Part shown: piece after piece, positions 57,768 to 64,000 of the stretch | Layout: each line of letters starts with the position of its first letter | Position numbering within the stretch: position 1 is the stretch's first letter | Source: Drechslerella dactyloides | Taxonomy: Eukaryota; Ascomycota; Orbiliomycetes; Orbiliales; Orbiliaceae | Assembly (NCBI GenBank): GCA_020064725.1 | Contig: JAGTWJ010000019.1 | Coordinates: 3,968,001 to 4,032,000 of the forward strand | Direction of reading: 5' to 3' | DNA length: 64,000 bases | The notes under the pieces: model-generated | The model's database searches: none | Seen by the model: the letters and a program-made list of their open reading frames with translations, nothing else | Told to the model about the DNA's origin: nothing | Position numbers and translations under genes: made by a program

Positions 57768-58824
57768 AGACGCAGCGTTGATGATGGCGATGGTGTTGAC
57801 AACCGATGTCCCAAAGTGTCGAGACCGGTCCGAAAGCGTGTTGCGTTGTCGTTGACAAAATACCACGCAACGCCGCCATTTCGAGATGGCCTGTCCGCAT
57901 TGAGACTCACGTCTACACAGTGCTGCTGCGACCGATTCTTGAGGCACGAGACAATCACACCTTTCAGAACCCCAAACCCAGGCAGCAGAACCCCCCTCAA
58001 AGAAACAGACAGACGGATTGCCTCCGCGCATCTACATACTCGTATACGTATACATAAGACGGGCATTGCGTCGACACGGCTGGCTGTGCACTGCGGATAG
58101 ACGTCTCGCGTTGAGCTGACACCTGTTTCATGTGTGCGCAAGTTCGTCCGTTTGCCTGATGCAGCAGCCGGGTCCGCGTTTCAAGTTCCTCCCCGCCCCG
58201 CCGCCCGGCCGGCCGCAAGCTCGCGCGAAACCGTCCTATTACACGAGTAAGTCGATGAATATTGATATTCCATAATGGTATTCCTCAGAAAGGCACCCGG
58301 TGAGGGGTCTGCGATTCAAATTGACCGCACGCGATCGAGCGAAGCTGCAATCGATAGGAATATATTAAAATTAATGAATGCTAACGTTAGTTCACTTCGA
58401 CAGAGAGAGGTCGAGCTTCCCCACACGCGCAGCTAGCTGCGAGGCGCCAGCCATCATTTTGCAGATCTCGCGCGTGGGACCTGTTCTGGAAGTGCTCGAG
58501 ATTTTTTATATACACGGCCAGGCGTCTGTAATTACGACGCGACGACAAAAAAGCTAGCGATGGCGCGTGGCGGCCTGAAAGGCAGCAGCTGGGAGGTGTA
58601 CGCTAGCGTGCACGTATGTGTATTTGATGTGTGTCTATCGTGCATGGCTGGCATTCGCGTCCACCGATGTGCGGAGTGAGGAATCGATTTGCGTGCCCGC
58701 TGGATCAATGGTCGGCTCCGTTGGCACAATTGCACAACGTGAGGGAGGGAGGGCCGCTGTTCGAACATCCATTCATTCGACTCCGGCTTGCGTGTCGACT
58801 CATCCACCTCCTTACTATGATTAC

Positions 58825-58876
58825 CATATAGTATAGTATATTATAGTATAGGATACTAAATATACATACTATACTG
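58825..58876. repeat. AT-rich imperfect palindrome
   Basis: Several TATAGTA/TACTATA units on alternating orientation could fold into a hairpin. It lies in intergenic DNA. Confidence 0.55.
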
Positions 58877-60490
58877 GTGGTTGAGGAGGAGGGTGGATCT
58901 GTAGATGCACGCAATGTTTGCGAGTGGCATGTCTCCTGTGTGGCGCGTGGAGACATCTCCCAAGGCAAGGTCCGGGGCGTCAAAGGGAGCCGTGGACGAG
59001 GACCGCTTTGACTGAAAGCCACCGCTGGGCTCGATAGGCCATCATCAGCTGCGAGCAATGCACCGCATCTCCGCCCACCGATCAAATTTAACGATTAAGA
59101 TTAAAAGCGCCGGCATGTTCCTGTTGGCCAACAGACAGCAATTTCAGATGTTATATTATATCATTTGCAGCAGCAGCTGGAGGGGGACTTCGCCGGACTC
59201 GCCGGGGCGACTGTCGACGCGAGAATGACGTTTCCCCAACAGTTGGACTGCATTCCTTGGGGTGGATACAAGGGAGGAGACTGGCATCGATAGTCGGTTT
59301 ATGCTGTCGGCAGGCATGCATGCTTCGGGATATGACGAGCAAGCTGGAATCCGGTTATCAGCGCGGTGCCTGGGGATCCCAGGATGCTGTCCGTCTGGTC
59401 AAGCGAGGTCGAATGGAGAAGGAAAGCAGATTGCATCAGCTGCGGGTTGCTTCCGAAACGACCTGACATGATTACGCTGGCTGGATGCGGGCCTCGATTC
59501 AAAATATCCAGACCAGGTACTGACTCCCTCCTCCAAGCAAGACTGGCCCCATTCCGAGCCCCTGGGCAAGGGACCCGCAGGATCCAGTCGATTTTAATAA
59601 TATCTGCTCGAAGACGTAATATAATCCGCGGCCCTACCTCTGCCTGCTACATTTAGCACGATTGACCCCATCCACCAGTCCCAGTTCCTGTTCCTGGCAG
59701 TTTGGTTCCTGGCAGCACTGTTCCTGGGACTAGCAGCACCACCGCCAGCCTGCTCTCGAGAAAGACCGTGCGGCACTGTCCGCTGCATGCTCTGCTCAGG
59801 TTCCTTTTTCTTATCTGTCGACGGGAGCAAAAGAGCAGAGGTATCGAACTAACTTTCGTTCCCCTGCATATCGATTGACCAGGGGGCCCCCTCCTCCTGC
59901 AGCCTCAGGGGCGCGGAGAACCTTCAGACGCGCCTTTTGCAGAGCCGTCAGACCGACAGACCGACAGGATAGACCGACAGGCGGATAGATAGAGGAGGAG
60001 GAGGGACCGACAATGCAGCATCGTTTGTAGAAGGGGTAGCGAGAGAGCGAGAGAGAGAGAGGAAAAGCGCATGGCCTGCTTGCCTGTTCCACCCCGGTCC
60101 ACATTCACGTTCCTGGGCGTTCGGCCGGCCTGTCCTCTTGATTCGACCTGGTTTCCTTCTTCTCGCAGACCTCTCCCCTCTCTGGCTGTTTTAAGCTATC
60201 GGGCCTTTTTCTCTCCATTCGTTCTTTTTTTTCCGCGTCCCTCTTGATCATTTTTTATTTTTTTCTCTCTTCTCGCGATTCCATCCTAAAGCTCCCTGCG
60301 AGGCAAGCCATCTTCTCGTCAGATGCTGCTGCTGCGGCTGCGGGCTGTTAGTGGCGAGCAGCAACGTTAACCCGGCGTACGGCGCACTGTGCTTGTGCAT
60401 GCAGTTGGCAGTCACTCGCTCGCTCTTGCTTGCTGGCCCGCTCTCCTCCTTTCGCCTGGGACAGCTCGACCGTTGAATTCTGTCGAATCG

Positions 60491-60509
60491 CATCATCATC
60501 ATCATCATC
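60491..60509. repeat. (CAT)n trinucleotide repeat
   Basis: Six CAT units in the presumed 5' leader of the ADF-H gene. Confidence 0.85.
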
Positions 60510-60584
60510 GTGGAGACCCGCTGCCGTCATCGACGACGCCGACTCTCTTGATTTTCACGAAGCTACGCAGTTACGCCGTCTCCG

Positions 60585-60625
60585 GCTCTCTCTCTCTTCT
60601 CTCTTCTATCTCTATCAGTCCAGTT
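60585..60625 (+). promoter_or_regulatory. CT-rich tract before the ADF-H gene
   Basis: A CTCTCTCTCTTCTCTCTT-type run about 220-255 nt before the ATG. Pyrimidine tracts commonly mark transcription start regions of highly expressed filamentous-fungal genes; role inferred. Confidence 0.4.
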
Positions 60626-60840
60626 GTCTCTGTCTGTCTGTTTTCATTGAAGTCTCCGTTTCTTGCCTCGCATTACTCAGCACAGCAACCGCCCGCCCGC
60701 CAGCCGACCATTCCAACGATCCGACTCCGAATTGACACTGTTTTGGCTTCCGCAACCCATCGACAAACGCTGTCTCCCCGCCGGCCAACCCAGCTCGCCG
60801 CCTGCTCTCGCCGCCGACGCCGACGCTGAATGCCGGCTCC

Positions 60841-63800
60841 ATGGCGCTCAATGGCCTGGATGCACAGGCGTTGAGAGACGCCTTTGACTACGCCTGCTCC
60901 GAGCCCGGCTGGTACGCCCGTCCCCGACACTGCTGCTACTCCTCCTGCTACTCCTCATTCCCGCCGCGTGCGGTGCTGGCGCTTCAATCGACACCCCGAC
61001 TGTCGCGACGCTGCACCCCGCCGATATTTCTCTCGAGTCCAACCGCTAACGATGCTGCTCGCCGGGTATGCTGTGCGTGTGCGTATATAGGTTTTTGATG
61101 AAATATGAGACCCGCGACGATATCGCGCTGCTGGGGAAGGGCGCTTCGGCCGTCAAGGAGATGCGCGAGCTGATATCCGAGCAGCAAGACGACTCACCAA
61201 TATATGGCTTCATTCGCTATCGACGGAGGAACATTCTGATCAAGCTAGTGCCCGAGAACACTAGTCGGGTGCTGAAAGGTATGCTTGGGCGCGACACACA
61301 CACACACATACACACACGCATCTTCGCTTCGAGTCGGTCTACGTGCAGTTTTGAATGAGGGGTGGGCGGGTATCTGCATGAGATTGATGGACTCGAGGAT
61401 ACACAATGGCTAGGTAGCTAGGCTGACTTTCTCTCGATAGCTCGGTCACAAGTGCACTTCCAGTCCGTGATTGAACGATTTTCGCCATGCGACGTTACCG
61501 TCTCGCTCAAGTCGTACAGGGAGCTGACGGATGCAGCCCTGACAACCGCCTGTTCGACGCATACGGCAACCGCCTCGATATCCTCGAGCTCGAGCTCGCT
61601 ACGACAAAGACGGCTGACGGACATCCAGGAGACGTCAGAGGAAGGTCTCGAGAGCCAGGACCCGGAGCCCAAACCGGACTCCACCAAGGTCGTCGAGAAC
61701 CAGCAAGGGCTGCAGGTCATCGTGACGACGCACGACCCGGGCGTGTCCAGCGATGGGAAGAGAGCACCGATTGAGGTTGAGATATCGGCGTCCGAGCCGA
61801 TTGAGGTCGAGCCCGACCTGGATGACTTCCCCGCCGTTCCAGAGACGGTGATTGACGACGAGGGGAGCGTGGCAGGAGGGGAAGCATCGTCGTTCGGCCT
61901 GACTCGGTCGCACTCGTTCGCCCACAACCCCAGGGTAAGCGAGAGCGAGGGAGGCGGGCGGAGGTCGACCTCCCGGCCCACCGCAGAGGACATCTACGCG
62001 GAGCTGGCGCTGAAATACCAGCCCAAGGTGAAGCTGGGCCCGCGGCCGTCGGCGGACTGGAACCGGCGCCCGCACACGTCGTCGTCGGTGTCGTCCGGGC
62101 CGACGTCAGAGAAGTCCGGGCCGACGGCGTCGGTGCCCAAGAACATCCACCTGCCGACGCGGATGGGCACGCGAAAGGCGCGGTCGGGCAGCCAGTCGTC
62201 CTCGTCCTCGAAATTGCAATTTCTCGAGCGAGCGTCGAGCCCGGGCCCAGCCAGTAATAAAGGCCCTCTCAGGCACCCCGGCCCCCCACCCCTACAATTT
62301 GCTAGTGCAAACATCGCTCCGCCAAACTCTTTCCCTTCCGCACCTCTATCCCCTACGCCCTCGTTCGCGTCCTTCAAAAGCACCCATTCCACATTCTCCC
62401 TCTCGACCCCCATTGGTGCTGCGTCGGCAGCAAATGCGGGCTCCTCGACATCGTCCCTGATCTCCCCTGAAAAGGCGAGGTTGATGAAAGCCCTGGAACT
62501 GCGCAAGAAAGCGCTGAGCCAGCAGTCCGCCACAACGCACTTAAAACCCGCTGAGGAGTTGTCCGGTCCACCTCCTCAGCCCGGAGCTTTCAGATCCTCG
62601 TCACCTGCCGCTCCCGCATCCGCAGCAGCAGCAGCAGCACCACCCTCGATGATCATGATGGCCTCTCCGCTCGCGGCCTTCAGCAGCACCGCCAGCCAGC
62701 CGTCGCGCGTGAGCTCCACGGACGGCGTCGCCATGGCTGCCATGGCCGCTGCTGCCTCCGTCGCCGCCGGATCGCCCCCTAATTCGTCCTCCTCGTCCTC
62801 CTCGATCTCTCCCCCCTCGGAACCGGCGTCCCTGGAGAACTCGGTCCCTGACACTCCCACCCAAGACTCCTACGCGGCAACAACCGAGCCCGCCGCGACC
62901 GCGTTTGCATCCGCCTCCGCCTCCGCCTCCGCCACGGAAACAACCGTCCCCTCGCCGACACAGGCTCCCAGCACGTCTACGGAACGCGACTCGCAGAAGA
63001 GCTTCTCGGACGACCTGGACAAGGAGTCCGAGTCATCCTACGCCGTCTCCGACCTCAATGGCGACTCGCTCGAGAGCAACACCATCACGGACGACGGCGA
63101 GGATCGTCTGGCTACCCGCCTCCATCCGCCTCCTCCCACTCTCCTTTTACCCACCCCTAAAGCCTCACCGCTCGAGCCCGAGCCAATCAAGAAAAAACAA
63201 ACACCGCCCCCAGAACTGACACCCAAGCCCTACGATGAATCCAAGAGGGATAGGGATGACACGCCACCACGGTCTCCCCTTTTGCACCTGAACATGCTCG
63301 CCCCAAAGGCTCCCGCCGACTACATGGAGTCCCAAAAGCTTCCCAAGGCTCACCATCGCCTGCCGTCCGACGTCCCCGTCATCGAGACCGCACGGTCGGT
63401 GTCGGCTCCGTTTCTGATCAATCAAGAAAAAAAGCAAGCCTTGGTTTCGTCCAGGAAGGTTAGCGTCTCCAGCAGCGTCTCGCAGAGAATCAAAGCACTC
63501 GAAATGCTCTCCAACAAGCCGGCCGCCGTTCAGGCACCGTTGACACCGCAACGCTCTCGCCCATCCTCGCCGACACCGCAATTCCCACCGCTCCGAGCCA
63601 ACAGCCTGAAGACTAGTGCTAGCTCCCCTAACCTTACGCCGTTGCCCGGAACGTCTACAGGTGAGAATGCCCAACAGCTATTTTTTTGGTGATAGCATCG
63701 GCCTAACCAATGTTCTCGCACCAGTGCCCGCCCTGTCCTCAATCACCCAGAGGGTAGAGTCACCGTTCCTGAACAAGAGGAACGCGGATGAAGCGGTCAC

Positions 63801-64000
63801 AAATGGCAGATCGAATGCTCTGCCCCCGTTGGGCAGCTACTCTGCTTCCAAGTCCAGGACCGGGTCCTTTGGCGAAATCAGCATCATTCCCAGCCGGAAA
63901 GCATCCGTGAGCAGCCTCAACATCACGACCATGGCTGAGCCGGATCCGGTTTCGACGGCGTCTTCTTCCGCTGGAACTAGCCCGACCGAAAAGAAGATCA
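60841..64000 (+). CDS. ADF-H (cofilin-like) domain protein with long disordered tail (partial)
   Basis: Exons 60841-60911, 61091-61278, 61441-63660 and 63725 to the window edge; the 3' end is missing. The first about 115 residues form an actin-depolymerising-factor homology domain: MALNGLDAQALRDAFDYAC, WFLMKYETRDDIALLGKGAS, SPIYGFIRYRRRNILIKLVP, and VHFQSVIERFSPCDVTVSL. This arrangement resembles fungal coactosin/drebrin-type ADF-H proteins that bind actin filaments. The rest is long, low-complexity and Ser/Pro/Ala/Thr-rich, with an Ala run, two short basic helices with a shared pattern (EKARLMKALELRKKAL and SQRIKALEMLSNKP), and many SP/TP sites that suggest phosphorylation. Actin binding is inferred from the domain. 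Intron 2 (61279-61440) contains a CA repeat. Confidence 0.85.
61293..61318. repeat. (CA)n microsatellite inside intron 2 of the ADF-H gene
   Basis: CA units interrupted once by CATA, fully intronic. Confidence 0.85.

Larger units (their letters stand above)
57768..60840. other. 3 kb region upstream of the ADF-H gene, no gene seen
   Basis: This holds the promoter of the unrecognised minus-strand gene and, from about 60100, strongly pyrimidine-rich promoter/leader sequence of the ADF-H gene. An AT-rich near-palindrome lies at 58825-58876, a GA-rich tract at about 60036-60062 and an ATC repeat at 60491-60509. ORFs of up to 146 codons are on both strands and unsupported. Confidence 0.55.

Overview
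The window is from a filamentous ascomycete (Pezizomycotina). The genes carry short introns of about 55-180 nt with GTRNGT donors and CTAAC/CTRAY-like branch sites. UTRs and intergenic spaces are compact in most places. The proteins are typical ascomycete forms (Tel1 with N-terminal TAN-type helices, Nup192, Mip1, Zrg17, Irc6, Phs1, a fungal ADF-H protein). The class cannot be fixed by eye; a Eurotiomycetes-like fungus is a guess. All gene models were spliced by hand and every exon junction was checked for frame. No experiment or database supports them.

Layout. 1-147: tail of a WD40-like gene. 1.1-2.3 kb: RING protein with SUMO-interaction motifs. 3.5-8.8 kb: a dense housekeeping block with PHS1 (very-long-chain fatty acid elongation), IRC6 (adaptin-binding pseudo-GTPase), SMD3 (spliceosome Sm core) and CTU2/NCS2 (tRNA wobble-U thiolation). 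9.1-17.8 kb: a CorA/ALR magnesium transporter, a hydrophilic glycine-rich LEA-like protein, the CDF protein ZRG17 and a degenerate centrin-like EF-hand protein. 18.6-23.7 kb: NUP192. 24.8-34.1 kb: TEL1, divergent from NUP192, with a possible 99-aa spliced gene between them. 34.6-39.4 kb: mitochondrial DNA polymerase MIP1, convergent with TEL1. 40.4-41.5 kb: a second SIM-RING protein. 44.5-45.8 kb: an Ldb19/Art1-like alpha-arrestin. 46-51.9 kb: gene-poor DNA rich in alternating purine-pyrimidine palindromes. 51.9-55.8 kb: a divergent pair, isoorotate decarboxylase and thymine dioxygenase. 56.1-57.8 kb: an unrecognised nuclear-looking protein. 60.8 kb to the end: an ADF-H domain protein cut by the window edge.

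How genes may work together. The clearest functional unit is the divergent pair at 51.9-55.8 kb. Thymine dioxygenase oxidises the thymine methyl group stepwise to uracil-5-carboxylate, and isoorotate decarboxylase removes the carboxyl group to give uracil. Together they form a complete two-enzyme thymine-to-uracil salvage route with a shared 1.1 kb intergenic region. Several other genes concern genome maintenance (TEL1, MIP1, two SUMO-targeted-ligase-like RING proteins, and NUP192 at the nuclear pore), but their proximity may be chance.

Most notable oddities: an intron directly after the ATG of the EF-hand gene; two introns whose length is a multiple of three and which lack stops (in NUP192 and in the RING domain of the second SIM-RING gene); an AT-hook-bearing charged insertion in the mitochondrial DNA polymerase; and the two SIM-RING genes in one window. 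I saw no CRISPR array, rRNA, convincing tRNA or transposon.
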